From positions 69,087,226 through 69,151,225 of the forward strand of contig OU744723.1 of the NCBI GenBank assembly GCA_916613615.1: 64,000 bases of DNA, read 5' to 3'. Both the position numbers and the translations under genes were made by a program. Origin of the DNA: Steromphala cineraria. Taxonomy: Eukaryota > Mollusca > Gastropoda > Trochida > Trochidae. A model generated the notes under the pieces. It had not been told where the DNA came from. It saw only the letters and a program-made list of their open reading frames with translations, and did not search any database. Below, one piece after another: positions 12,105-23,481 of the stretch; within the stretch, counting starts at the first letter, position 1; every line of letters starts with the position of its first letter.

Positions 12105-12391
12105 CTTGTAGAGAGTCCATGAGTCCAGTTAGAAGCAGTCCTGGTTTCAGCTGCCCCGCCCAATCTTCTACAGGTCTGTCAGGGTGAGGCACTGGGGTCT
12201 CTTGTCTACACGTGGGACAGGGGATGGACTTGTTTCTCACAGCTTCTTCTTTTGTCTGCAGATATTTCTCCAGACAGTTCTTACAGAAGGTGTGTTGACA
12301 TGCGAGTGTAACTGGCTGCTGAAACACTTCAAAGCAGACACTGCAAGTCAGGTGGGTGTCCCTTAACTTGCCTGCTGTCGCCATTGCTGAT
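12105..12391 (-). CDS. TRIM-NHL-like protein copy 1, exon 1 (RING)
   Basis: The start ATG is at 12382-12384, seven bases after a TTTTCAG acceptor, so at least one untranslated exon lies upstream. The 280 coding bases (93 codons plus one base) give a C3HC4 RING: CSVC, then CQHTFCKNC, then CPTC. The exon ends at CTACAAG with donor GTAATA. The one-base phase matches exon 2 at 10993. RING domains of TRIM proteins recruit E2-ubiquitin. A GLLLTGLMDSLQ tail links to B-box 1. Upstream in-frame methionines exist before the acceptor but would be intronic. Confidence 0.88.
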
Positions 12392-13539
12392 CTGAAAATA
12401 TACAAATAAACACTGCACAACTCATGGAAGATGATGAAACTATGACTTCTACACCTAACTCTTTAATCAAGATACGTATGGCGGGCATTTGTTTTTCTAA
12501 ACAATAGAATTTTCTAAACTTTTATCTAACTCCTGCCAATAAGCCAATTTGTAGACTTCAACTTCTACATGGACATTTATATGCTCTGTGGATACACGCA
12601 GAATGACTCATTTATTGTGAACATGAATTCTTGCTTATATCTTGTAATAAAAGGATAAACAGAGAAAATGTAATATTATTTACAGTTGTTTCTCCTTATG
12701 ATTGTAAAAACAACTTTTACCCATATATTAATCTGCACCCAATATCAACTTGTCCTCACAAATCATAATGTCAGCCAACACACTTATCAGCTTATACCAA
12801 TGTAAAAAGAATTCATAATTACATGTATGTACTTTTCTGTAACCATATACCACTGTTTGTGTCTTTGTGAAAATAAACTGATTGACCAAAGAATTTAGCT
12901 CGTATCAATCTATCAAGTTATTTTTGTTTGGAATTGTACCAAACTGTCCTAAGGATAAAACATGTTTTGTAAGTGAATGTACAAAAACTTCATTATGTAC
13001 TAACATGTAATCTTTTATCAACACTTGTCTGTAATCACCTTTGTACTTTTATATATTGGCTAGTTCATTTACCTCAATCGTCAACTTTTAATCAACTAGT
13101 TTATGTATTCAATGTATACAAAAGAGGATATAAATTGCCCCATTATCTCTGATCCTTTGTCACCTTAAAAATATACTTTGTTTCAGGTCATTTTGTAATC
13201 TCCAGTGAGATTTATTGGGATTGTGTATATCAGCTGCATCAATTGCTCGAACATTTACTTGGCCACCAACTTGTATACATAAAGAAACCCTATGGCCTTT
13301 ACAAAACGACTAGCTGTATAGATCAACCAGCTCTCTTGTATCTAGGTCATTGATTCAATAAACCTCGCTGTTAATGATATGTTCAGTTGAAATTGACCCG
13401 GGGTAATGGGACAGGATGTATAAACAGGTTCAGAATTGTATTTGATCAAGTAATTAAAGCACATATGACAGTAACTGTTTTACTTAAATAACGTGTAAAC
13501 TAATGGCATATTACTATTTCACTCATTGCACCTACATTG
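12392..13539 (-). other. TRIM copy 1 upstream region, presumed 5' intron
   Basis: No coding frame is credible here. Similarity to 38492-39470 continues at low level, interrupted by indels, which fits intron or 5' UTR of the gene. The true first exon and transcription start are not visible. Confidence 0.4.
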
Positions 13540-13765
13540 TACCACTTCCTCGTTTATGACCAGAACTAAAACCGAAAATAGGACTGATAATGATCAAGAA
13601 GAACTATGGTAAATGTCTTCATTACACACATTATAACACAATTTAATATCAAAATAATCTACAATATATCACAATAGTACGAATATAAATGATAAAAGTA
13701 ACCTTCAGGAGATCAAACGTCAAAAGAATTGCTTTTCGTGACGTCAGAGCATCACGTGTTAGCAG
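13540..13765 (-). promoter_or_regulatory. Candidate TRIM copy 1 promoter region
   Basis: This block is retained in both TRIM copies. It contains an ETS-type CACTTCCTC (13551-13559), a weak ISRE-like AAAACCGAAAA (13568-13578), a CRE-type TGACGTCAG (about 13740) and an E-box CACGTG (13754-13759). At the equivalent site near 39475 the interferon-element match is better. Function as a promoter is inferred from conservation and motif content only. Confidence 0.4.
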
Positions 13766-14919
13766 TTGAAGGTCTGTTGAGAATAAAGCTATTGTGAATA
13801 GTAGGCATGCGTAACTTATACTATATGAGAAATTCCCTTCATATATACGAGGCTGTAAATAGACAAAGTGTGTGGAGTATGACGTTTGAAACCGCTTAAT
13901 TTTGTACAAAGAAAAGACTTGAATAATAAGTTTCAGTTAATATTGTAAACATAATATTAAATTTTTCAATATCTATTTCAATAATTTTTCAAATTACTTT
14001 CCTCTTTGAGTTTATGTTTCATCGATGTGTATCAAACAAACGACACCTCATATGGATACCAAGTTCTTAATGGCGTAGCGTCAAGAGCTAAATGGATACA
14101 ATCAGCTCATGTTAATGTTATGAATTAAAGTTTGAATATGTTACAATTATTGTTGTTGTTTTTTTTGTAAGGATATATGATAGAAATAATACGAAATGGG
14201 TAAAGCTCTCGGGCTGAAATTTGGGGTCTTTGGTTGATACAGAATGTGATATGAAAATACCCATATAATACTATCTATGTATCTAAGATACCACACCTCA
14301 TATGAATATCAAGTTCTTAACGTTGTGTTACTCATGGACCTTCCAAAATATGTTCACTTGCTTAGTTACCTCATAATAAATAAGAAACTCACACTACCTG
14401 CATGTCCTGCTGTATATATAGTGTTTAATATCTATATATCAAAGATACCACACCTCATATGGATACAGGTGAACCAAGTTCTTAACGTTGTGTTACTCAT
14501 GGACATTCCAAAATATGTTCACTATGAGAGACTAAAAACTACAACACAACAAGATATTTTAAAACTTGTTTAATTACCTTCAAAGAAATAAGAAACTCTG
14601 ACTCACCCGCATGTCCTGCTCGATACACCCACTCAACTGTGTGATATCACTATCTTAAAATTGCCCCAATCGCGATGATCGAGCATTGTGCCAACTCATT
14701 ACGAAATCAGCTGATCGTTGTTTACAAACATTGCCGTAAACCGATCGGGTGCCGTAAAACTCTCAAAAATGCAAACCAAACGCTGATGTATGAATGTTAT
14801 AACAGTTAACTGACATTTCATGCTATAAATACTTAGATACATTATTTTAAAATGCATAAATTTAGTTTTTTAAACATAGACGTAAAATTTCTAACAACGC
14901 GAAATACGTTAAAACTGTC
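13766..14919. repeat. Upstream flank with tandem CACACCTCATATGGATAC blocks
   Basis: Three blocks beginning (C/G)ACACCTCATATG(G/A)AT lie near 14042, 14288 and 14446, each followed by CAAGTTCTTAA. The last one runs to 14656 and is nearly repeated at 23482-23690, on the other side of the gypsy element. From 14657 to 14919 the sequence is unique in the window and non-coding; it may be the truncated edge of the element. Confidence 0.6.
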
Positions 14920-16341
14920 ATGCGCAGAAGTCGAAAATGCTACGTCCCATCTCTCCTTAAACTAGGAGATCTTCCTCGGCATGAAGCCACCGAGGAAGAG
15001 CAAGATCAAGTGTACAAAATTAATTTAGCTGGTCGACCAAATTCATGTAGCATTAAGATAGGGAAACAAAAGTTTCGTTGTCTAGTTGATTCTGGAGCAG
15101 AAGTAAGTATAATGCATAAGAGAGTTTTTGATGGATTAAAAGGAATGTTTAAATTGGAGAAAAAGTTCATTCATCTACAGGGAGTTAATGGACAGAAATT
15201 AGGTGTAGAGGGGCGTGTCAGACTGACATTTCAGATAAGGAATTTGACGTTGACCCATGATTTCTATGTAGTGAAAGATATGAACCGTAATGTGATCCTA
15301 GGTCATGACTGGTTGACACAAGCTGGGGTTAGAATATATTTTGACTTGGGTAGTATGAGGATAGGGAAGACTTGTGTCCCATTGGAAGATGATATTCACA
15401 TATCATCAATTGTACGGATAGGCCACGATACAGTTGTGAAACCTCAAACCAGGGTCATAGCCAAGGGCAGGGTCAAACGGAAACCGGGCGAGAGTGACAC
15501 ATATCAGTTTTCAACATTGGATAGAGGTTACATTATTAGTGAGCCTGGGATGATGGTGTCAAATTCAGTAATTACTTTGTCAAAGAGGAAGCAATTACCA
15601 GTTATGATCGTGAACAACACCAATAAAACCTTTAGAATTAAACGGGGTTGTGTAGTTGGAAAGTTAGAGACAATTGAGCCTCTCACAATAAACAATGTCT
15701 CTGAGACTTGCATGAAAGCTAAACCCTTTTGTGATGAAAATGTAGATTTGGTAGTTGGTCCTGAATTTAGGGATGATATTCAGCAGTTGGTGCATGCAAA
15801 TAGTGACCTATTTGCCAAGACAGACTTAGAGTTAGGGCATACTGACACAGTGACCATGAAGATAGATACTGGGGATGCTGTTCCAATTAAGATGAAACCC
15901 TATCGCACTCCACTTAACAAGCGGAAGATAGTAGATAAGGCCATTAATGACATGTTGGATGCAAACATAATTCAACGATCTCGTTCTCCATGGGCATTTC
16001 CAGTTGTGGTAGTAGATAAGAAAGATGGTAGTAAGCGTTTTTGTGTGGACATGAGACAGCTCAACAAAATTACCCGACCAATCGCAACGCCGTTACCTTT
16101 GATTGATGACATTCTGACCCAACTCGGTGATGCTAGATATTTTACAAAGCTTGACCTTAAGTCGGGATATTGGCAGATCTTGATGGATCCTAAAGATAAG
16201 GAGAAAACTGCTTTCACGTGTCATCGCGGCTTGTTTGAATTTTCGGTCATGCCATTTGGGCTATCAAATGCACCATCAGTGTTCATGGAGTTAATGAATA
16301 TCATTTTGGCAGATCTAGAGGGATTCGCACTGGCTTTTTGA
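14920..16341 (+). pseudogene. pol: Gypsy pol part 1: protease and reverse transcriptase, frameshifted
   Basis: The 473-codon frame contains the aspartic protease motif LVDSGAEVS near residue 57. Further on come reverse transcriptase blocks: RFCVDMRQLNK, YFTKLDLKSGYWQI, and FSVMPFGLSNAPSVF. The frame ends at a TGA at 16339-16341, in the middle of the expected catalytic YxDD box: a short deletion removes part of the box and shifts the frame. Downstream coding resumes in another frame from 16346. The upstream ATG is probably not the original start, because gag is missing. Gypsy identity is secure; activity is ruled out for this copy. Confidence 0.9.
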
Positions 16342-16345
16342 TATT

Positions 16346-18952
16346 TTGATATTTTCTAAAACAAAATCTGAGCATCTTGAACACATTGCCAAGGTATTCG
16401 ACCGAATTCGTGACCATTCACTAAAACTGAAACTGTCAAAATGTTCCTTTGCACAGGAAGAGACTGATTATTTGGGCTTTATCATTAACAAAGATGGTAT
16501 ACAGCCAGATGCCAAAAAGGTTGAAGCAATTCGTTCGATGGGTGCCCCAACATCTATCAGGGAAGTGCGCAGTTTCATAGGCATGTGTAGTTATTATAGA
16601 AGATTTATTCCAAATTTCTCCAAGATAGCTGAACCAATTGTTAAGCTGACAAAGAAATTTGCTCGCTTCTCATGGTCTGATGAATGTCAACGTGCATTTG
16701 ATTTTCTGAAACAAAGTCTAACAGAGGTACCGTTTCTGACATACCCAGATCCAAACTCACCATACGTGCTATACACTGACGCAAGTGACACATGCATTGG
16801 TGCATGTCTAAGTCAAAACGTTGTAGATGATTCAGGGTTGAGCGTTGAGAAACCAATACATTTCTTATCGCACAAATTGTCTGACACTCAAACCCGTTGG
16901 TCAACAATTGAGAAAGAGGCATATGCTATTCATTATGCATTGCAGAAACTTGATCACTATCTACATGGGGCACAGTTCACTATCAAAACAGACCATAAAC
17001 CTTTGAAATATTTGTTAGAGTTACCTATGCAGAATAAGAAAGTGCAGCTTTGGGCGTTGAGAATTGCAGGTTATAATTGTCAGATAGAGTACATAGCGGG
17101 TACATCAAACACATGTGCTGATCTACTTTCTAGAATATCTGATAACCCAGCAAGCTTGAGGCAAATTGAGCCGGACGTTGAAATTGATGGACCGTCTCAT
17201 GGTTTCAAAATAAATGTGTTCAATTCCAATAAATTTGATGTTAGAAAGTATGTGAAATGTGTTCCGGAAACAGAGAAAGTAAAACCGTTACCTAAGAGCA
17301 TTAGCAAAGGGTTAGATGTGAGTGTTGAGCAGAGGAAAGATAAGGATGTCGAGCATATTATAGAACAAATTACTCAGGGACATGGTGATCGACCACAACT
17401 TCGAAAGTATCTGTTGATAGATGGTTTGCTTTACTTTCTAAGTAATGCAGATGACGAGCCAGCTCCAAGACTGTATGTACTCTCTCATTTGCAAGAATTA
17501 GTATTCCAACAGTATCATGAGGACAATGGGCTCATGGGGATAGACAAAACGTTTGAGGCTATTAAAACCAAGTATTTTTGGCCCAAATTGTTTAAGTATT
17601 TAACTGAAAGGATAAGTAAGTGTGTTACCTGTCAAACACGATCCATGAGAAGTCAGAGGGCCCCATTACAAGAAACAGATAACCCGCCATATCCTTTTGC
17701 TAAGATGAGTTTAGATTTGTCTGGTCCTTATCCGACAACATTGTCTGGCAACAAATACATTGTTGGTTTTGTGGATCACTTTAGTGGTTGGCCTGAAGCA
17801 TTTGCAGTCCCTGATAAGTCCGCAGATACCATTGCTCACCTGCTCATAGAGGAAATATTTCCACGGTATGGCTCTGTGTTAGAAATTGTCACTGACAATG
17901 GCACAGAAAACGTCAACAGAGTCGTCGCTGAGACACTTGAGACGTTGGGGATAAACCATGTGAAAACATCGTTTTATCATCCTCAAGCAAATAGCAGGGT
18001 GGAACGGTTTCACAGCACATTACATGATGTTCTGTCAAAGAAGATGGATGATCATTTGACGACTTGGGATTTGCACTTAAACCAAACACTGGCCGCCATA
18101 AGGTTTAATATCTGTGAATCTTCAAAGTTCTCTCCATTCTTTCTCTTGTACAATAGAGATGTAGTACTTCCTTTGGACACCATTCTGAAACCTAGACGCA
18201 AGTATGCGGGGGAAGAAACACACAAAATCGCGTTAGAAGAGCAGCATAGGTCCTTCATGTTAGTTCACAGGAACTTAAAAAGGGCAAAGAAGCGGCAAGC
18301 AAAGTATGCAGACAGAACAGCGAAACCAAATACGATAAAAGTAGGGGATCCAGTGTACTACAAACGCTTCCAGAGACAATCTAAGTTACAAAGTAAGTGG
18401 AAACCTTTCTATCGTGTGATAAAGCAAACGACCCCTGTATCCTATGTCATCCGCAATCAGTTAGATGGTACCACAACACGGTCACATGCTGACCAACTCA
18501 GGCTTGCTGAAATAGATAAATGGGAATTACCCGTTGACCTAGATGGCCGCCCTAAGAGAAAGGCTACTTATGTAGTACCACCATCGTCAGAGTCGAGTTC
18601 AGCTGACACTGATTCTGATAGTGAACCGTTAGCTAGGTTGGTAAGGCGACACCAACGTGAGCGTTCAGATTCGGATTCCGAGGATCAAATACCGTTAGCC
18701 GAACTAGCTAGGAGACTGCGAATGTCCTCTCAGAACAAAAGCAAACCTGATATGGTTAATATTGGTTGTACTAGCCATGAGGTAGATTATACCAGTGGGG
18801 AACAGACAGATAGTGATAGCGACCACACATTGCAAGAAAATAGGACAGACAAGTTTGTTATTGACGCTTTGACTGACAAGAGGAAAGTTAAGAATGCCCG
18901 GACTGGACATGAAGTTAGAAAACTGCTCCAGAATATAGTGAATTTGTTATAG
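16346..18952 (+). pseudogene. pol: Gypsy pol part 2: RT end, RNase H, integrase
   Basis: This 868-codon frame continues the polymerase after the frameshift. It begins with ILIFSKT-type RT sequence, then the RNase H core (YVLYTDASD, TDHKPL, ADLLSR). The integrase zinc region follows (H...C-x2-C near 17515-17635), where the residue expected to be the second histidine ligand appears to be leucine. The DDE core is present: SLDLSGP, TDNGTEN and VERFH. A GPY/F-like chromodomain-less C-terminus ends in an unusual acidic Ser/Asp tail with two (D/S)DSE(P/D)xxPLAxL-like blocks. Ends at a stop at 18950-18952. Confidence 0.9.
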
Positions 18953-18977
18953 GGCTTCATAATGTAATTCACTAACC

Positions 18978-19697
18978 TTGTGGGTTGAACTTGTTGTTAA
19001 AACTGAGTTTTTTATGTCTTACAGGGACATGATGGGTTGGTTGGTATTGATGTTGTTGTTTGGCGTTTGTAATGCTAGTATACAATTTGAAAGTGTAACC
19101 TTTCAAAAGTTAAATGATATCAGTATTTATAGGTCTCGGTGGATTGTAACTGTGGTGATAGATTTGAATCCATATGATGTTATCATCAATGAGGCACAGG
19201 TACGGTTAAATAATACATCTGGGGTATTAGATAATCTCATAACCAAAGTACAAAATGATAGGTCTATTAGAATTCCTCTGTCTAGTGTGTTTTCCAGAAT
19301 ACAGTTAGATTTAAATTCTTTAAAAGATACTATGACTTCGTTAAAAGATAGATTCACTCAGTATCAGCATATAAGTCGGCGAGAAAAGAGATCATTACTG
19401 CCTTTTGTTGGTGATGCGTTAAGTTTTCTCTTTGGTACTCCATCAGAGAGTGATCTCAGACAAATTACTGACCATGTAAATCAATTGTCAGAAAAACAAT
19501 TAAAATTGGCGCATGTTGTTCAGAAGAGTTTAACTATTTTGAATATGACTAGAGTACAAGTGGAGGAAAATAGGCATACAGTTAATATTATCTTGGGTAA
19601 CTTAGGAGTACTACAGAATGTAACCGAACACCTTGCTGGACGAATAGCGAGATTAGAGTGGGCAACCGGAACCTACTTGTCAACAGAACTAAACTAA
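18978..19697 (+). pseudogene. env: Gypsy env N-terminal half (F-type fusion glycoprotein)
   Basis: The frame has a signal-peptide-like hydrophobic stretch (MMGWLVLMLLFGV) starting at codon 18. A basic furin-type cleavage motif, RREKR, lies near residue 137 and is followed at once by a hydrophobic fusion-peptide-like segment and a heptad-rich region. This order is that of the baculovirus F / errantivirus Env family, which mediates membrane fusion. A splice acceptor TTATGTCTTACAG ends at 19024, just before the likely functional ATG at 19029-19031; env of such elements is usually made from a spliced mRNA. The frame stops at 19695-19697, where the stop is created by the junction with a Tc1-like insertion. 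Confidence 0.8.
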
Positions 19698-20979
19698 AAG
19701 GCAAAAAAAGTATAGGTCGGGTTTAAATGATAATAATGACAACAAAACAAGTCGTATCAGTACACTGTTTGGTTTATACAAAAGACGGGTTTCATATCAT
19801 CATTGTGGCACAATATCATAAGCAAACAAACAATACATGATACGTGGGATCTCATTGAACAGTGGTGGGGTCAAAATAAGTACTGTTCAGCGATTACTGA
19901 ATCCACATGCTTGATTGCAAAAGTTCTCAAACCTACACAGCACGGGTTTCAGTAGCGTGTATGTCCAACATGTGCATCAATGCAGGCAGTGATACGTCTC
20001 CTCACCGATGACGTCAGACGTCTGATGACGTTAGGTGAAATTCTTTGCCATTCTTCCCTGAGAGCATTTTCCAGTTCATTTATGGTCAAAGGTGGTTGCT
20101 GACGGTTCCTTATTTGTCTGTCGAGATGGTCCCAAAGGTGTTCTATTGGGTTCATGTCCGGGGAACAGGCAGGCCATGGCAGAACGTACACATTGTGCTG
20201 ATTCAAGAAGTCCCTTGTCAATCGTGCTGAATGAGGTCTGGCATTATCATGCTGGAATACTGTTCCCTGTGGTTGATTTTGCAGGAATAGAAGCATTACT
20301 GGCCGTAAAATGTCATCTCGGTACTTCACAGCATTCAGGTTACCTTGCACAATCACTAGTTGAGTCTTCTGCTCTCCACAAATGCATAGTCTCCGTAGTC
20401 TCCTAGTCTCCGTAGGACCGTACGTGGACTGATGCAACGTCCCAGAGCTGTTGCCGCCGTTGCCGCCGCAGTTACGAATCTGTTACGAAGGTGAATTGTT
20501 CGTATACGGTGATCTTCGTGCGGTGTTGTCACGCGTGGTCTTCCGGTTCTGGGCCTGTCCTGGGTCCTGCCTGTCTGCAGGTGTTGTTGGAGGAGTCTGG
20601 CCACCGTTAATGGTGTGCAACCGAACCTTCTTGCAATTTGGAACTGTGTTGCCCCAATCTCGTGCATACCAATAGCTCGCTCTCGCTCCGCTTCTGTTAA
20701 TCTTGGCATTTCTTTTTTGTGCTTTCATCAGCTGTGTTTCCAACCTCTTGTATGCGCATATTTATACTCTACTTCAGCACGTGCATTTCGAGCTATTGGC
20801 TTAAAACGTGTTTTACCATTTTCACGTGAGGTGTGGCACCATGAATAAGGATCCGTTTCAGCGATGTGTTTCTCCGCGTATTGTACTCGGATAATGACAT
20901 TGTGAAGAAATTAGGTTCATCTTTTAACAAAGTTTTAAAATAAAATGGATTTTTCGAACCTATACTTTCTTTTTCCTTT
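19697..20979 (-). mobile_element. Tc1/mariner-like element inserted in env
   Basis: Inverted termini of about 21 bases (AAAGGCAAAAAAAGTATAGG at the left; a one-indel variant at the right) are flanked by TA at 19695-19696 and 20980-20981. The 1,283-bp body carries a broken transposase on the minus strand. It separates the two halves of the gypsy envelope gene, so it is younger than the gypsy insertion. Confidence 0.85.
19949..20709 (-). pseudogene. Tc1-like transposase with internal deletion
   Basis: The N-terminal frame (20709 to 20356) begins MPRLTEAERERAIGM and holds the paired-type helix-turn-helix with RTGRPRVTT. The C-terminal frame (20437 to 19949) has GNLNAVKYRDDIL, then QHDNARPHSAR and NPIEHLWD; the second D and the E are 34 residues apart (DD34E). 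The two frames overlap out of phase. Family members are about 340 residues; here roughly 80-90 residues in the middle, including the first catalytic Asp, are missing. The copy cannot encode an active enzyme but retains both termini. Confidence 0.85.
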
Positions 20980-20981
20980 TA

Positions 20982-22027
20982 GTTTAGTTGTTGAAGAGTT
21001 AAGAGCTTTGGTACAGACCATCGCTACATATGTGGAACATTTACATTTACAGTTAAACATGTTGTCTATGAATCATTTATCTCCTTCAGTAATTAGTCCA
21101 AGCAATTTACTAACTTTGTTAAGAGACATTCAACAACATTTGCCCCCACATTTTAAACTTACTGGAGACCCGGGAGCGGAATTATGGAAATTTTATCAAA
21201 ATTTACAGTGTACGTCAATTTTGTATAAAAAACAAATTTTGGTTTTGATAACGTTACCCTTGTTACAGACTAATGGACATTTTGAGATATATAAGGCTCA
21301 TAATTTGCCCATCCCTGTAATGAGCCAAATGAATCAAAACAATGATAAACAGCAAGTGAATTTAGTTTCTAAATATCGTCTAGAGGGTAAATATTTAGCA
21401 GTAAATCCTAGCAGAACAAAATATGTGCTATTAAACACGGAGGAAATAGAAAAGTGTACTGACCCGTTGGTTGGATTCTGTGAATTGCAGAATGCAATCT
21501 ATCCTATTAATTTAAGTCAATTCTGTGTAGTTGCTCTGTTTGTTCAAAATAAAAATAGGGTCCGTGCTCTCTGTCAAGCCGACATGCAACATGGCTCCAC
21601 TTTGCCACAGGCTGAATACTTGTCAGACGGTCAATGGTTAATTGCGTCTGTGGAAGGACTGTCATTCACTGTGGTATGCACAGGTCAAATGTTACAATCA
21701 AAAGTTATCACCACTCGTGCGCCACTGGATACTATTCAGTTGGGTGTCACATGTTCTGGGTCAAATGATTATTTGACTTTGCCAGCTTATTACCATAATG
21801 AGTCGAAATTCCCTATTAAGGAGGAAATAATTAGACAAATTCCTTTACTCAATTTATCAAACCTCATTATGTTGGAACCGTTATATCAGGTTACAGCAAA
21901 CCTTTCTCAAATTAAATGGCCACCTCAGCTGAAACATTTGGACAACGTCCCAATAAGACAACTGATTGACCAGTTGAACTTTGAATCTAATACACTAGTT
22001 TGGAGTAGGAAAAATTACTTGTTATAG
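20982..22027 (+). pseudogene. env: Gypsy env C-terminal ectodomain
   Basis: The envelope resumes after the TA at 20980-20981; the ATG at 20945 belongs to the transposon terminus and is not a natural start. The frame has a second heptad-type region (VEELRALV...), cysteine-bearing loops and N-glycosylation sites (NLS, NES, NLSN), as in F-type envelopes. It ends at a TAG at 22025-22027, before any membrane anchor. Relative to the first half, the reading phase does not agree across the single TA target site, so at least one further lesion is present. Confidence 0.75.
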
Positions 22028-22294
22028 GAATACTAATCGGGATAGTATATTGGGGTATTAGGTGTTATCCGCATTACTCTAAATATCTGTGTGCCAAAAA
22101 TGCCAAACGACAATATGTGCCGCCAACCCAGGTTGCAAGCGTACTGGTTCCGACGCCGGATGCACCAGAAGGCGGGCGTACCGCCGAGACAAGGCGATCA
22201 CCCTTGCCGTCGCTACAGACCAGGGCTGCAGAAGAAGAATCATCTGCAGTGATCAAGTCAATTTATCCGACCTTGGATGCAAGGGCGGATGCGT
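22010..22294 (+). pseudogene. env: Env membrane anchor and tail in a shifted frame
   Basis: In the frame next to the one that stops at 22027, a hydrophobic stretch (LVIGILIGIVYWGI) is followed by a basic, Tyr- and Pro-containing tail that stays open to a TGA at about 22292-22294. This is what a type I fusion protein should have after its ectodomain. It implies a small frameshifting indel near 22010-22020. Alternatively it is chance, but hydrophobicity followed by a charged tail at the right place makes this unlikely. Confidence 0.6.
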
Positions 22295-22767
22295 GAATAA
22301 CTCACGGACTGTGTACTGGGAAATCCACGGACTGTGGTACAGTGAGCAAAGGGCTATGTGAATGTGAATAACTTCACTGAGAACTGTAAAAAATTATGTA
22401 CTCATAATATTGACTTTCAAGTATTGTATCGAGTACTGTGCATGATATTATGTTTATGTTATATACTCCAGTGTGCAGTATGTTTATGTTATATTGCCCA
22501 TGATTCTGTAAACACGTATTATGTTTATGTTGTTAAATACTCCAGTGTGCAGTATGTTTATGTTATATTGTATATCCCCTTGATTCTGTAAACACGTATT
22601 ATGTTTATGTTGTTATATACATATACTCCAGTGTGTAGTATGTTTCTGTTATATTACATTGATTCTGTAAACACAACGCAAGGTCAAATGAAGTCAAAGA
22701 AGATGAATATGATACATTAGAACTTTTCGTTAATAGAGTAACAAAAGTTCTAGTAAAAGGGGGCGCA
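22295..22767 (+). other. Post-env region and polypurine tract
   Basis: A block with ATGTTTATGTT(A/G)TAT and GATTCTGTAAACACGTATTATG is repeated three times between about 22440 and 22670, a local tandem repeat. The sequence AAAAGGGGGCGCA at 22755-22767 directly before the LTR fits the polypurine tract that primes plus-strand synthesis. Confidence 0.6.
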
Positions 22768-23481
22768 TGTAACATAATACTATTTGGTCGTCAGTGAAAA
22801 CTGTTTAAACTGATGTCGGGCGATAAAGTTAATATGTAATGATATTCTGACACTAATAACTGGTCATAATGAGATCCCCGACACTAATAACTGTGATAAA
22901 GTATAGCTGGACAGGAAAAAGCTGACAAGGGACTACGTGGCATAGGTCACGGCGATGACTGGACAGAGCACGTGCAGGACACGTTGTGCTGAGTCAGCTA
23001 AGTTTTCTCAATAAATACGGGGGATTGGTGTGTGGTCAGGGGGAGAACAGGAGGAGAACAGGGAGAGAACAGGAGGAGAACGAACGGGAACATCAGGGCG
23101 TCCAGAGGCTGGCAGAACAACCGAGTCAACCAGAAGAAACTTGGACTCTGTGAAACGGGGACTCGGTGAAACGTGGACTCTGTGTGAGTACTGAGACTAT
23201 TTAGAAACTCGAACCAAATCTATAACCGCCTCTGGACCGCATCTGGACAAGTGCTCAACAGCCGTTCATTAGCTATCATCCCACAACGTGCCGATAGCTG
23301 ACGTTCTTCAATTATTCTGTAACTCCTGACCTGTGAGTTGCTGTCCAAGTTAATATCGTTGCCGACCTACAGTTGCTGTTAAAATCAATAATGTTGCCTG
23401 ACCTGTGAGTTTCTGATTCTACTGTAAATAAACGATCCACGAATTTTGCTGAAAACCTCTTTGTGTTTTGATTGTGTCACA
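22768..23481 (+). repeat. Gypsy 3' LTR
   Basis: Starts TGTAACATAA right after the polypurine tract and ends GTGTCACA, with TG...CA ends. Inside are an AATAAA-type CTCAATAAATACG near 23008 and GGAGAACAGG-like short repeats near 23040-23080. Length about 714 bp. No 5' partner exists in the window, so insertion age cannot be estimated from LTR divergence. The exact right border is judged from the CA end and from the flanking sequence resuming homology with 14446. Confidence 0.7.

Larger units (their letters stand above)
6231..14660. repeat. Segmental duplication, copy 1
   Basis: This region matches about 34180-40300 in order and orientation: SINE head, single-copy blocks near 7140-7440, TRIM exon 2, the intron with its MITE, TRIM exon 1, and the upstream block with ETS/CRE motifs. 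Exon borders are offset by exactly 26,100 bases (10993 and 37093; 12384 and 38484). The two copies are separated by the gypsy and DIRS elements. Confidence 0.8.
14920..23481 (+). mobile_element. 5'-truncated Ty3/gypsy retroelement with env and 3' LTR
   Basis: In order on the plus strand: protease and reverse transcriptase, RNase H and integrase, an envelope gene, a polypurine tract and a 3' LTR. No 5' LTR, primer-binding site or gag is visible upstream, so the left end is truncated or rearranged near 14657-14920. The pol-env layout resembles insect errantiviruses. At least three lesions (frameshift in RT, transposon in env, frameshift before the env membrane segment) make it inactive. Confidence 0.85.
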
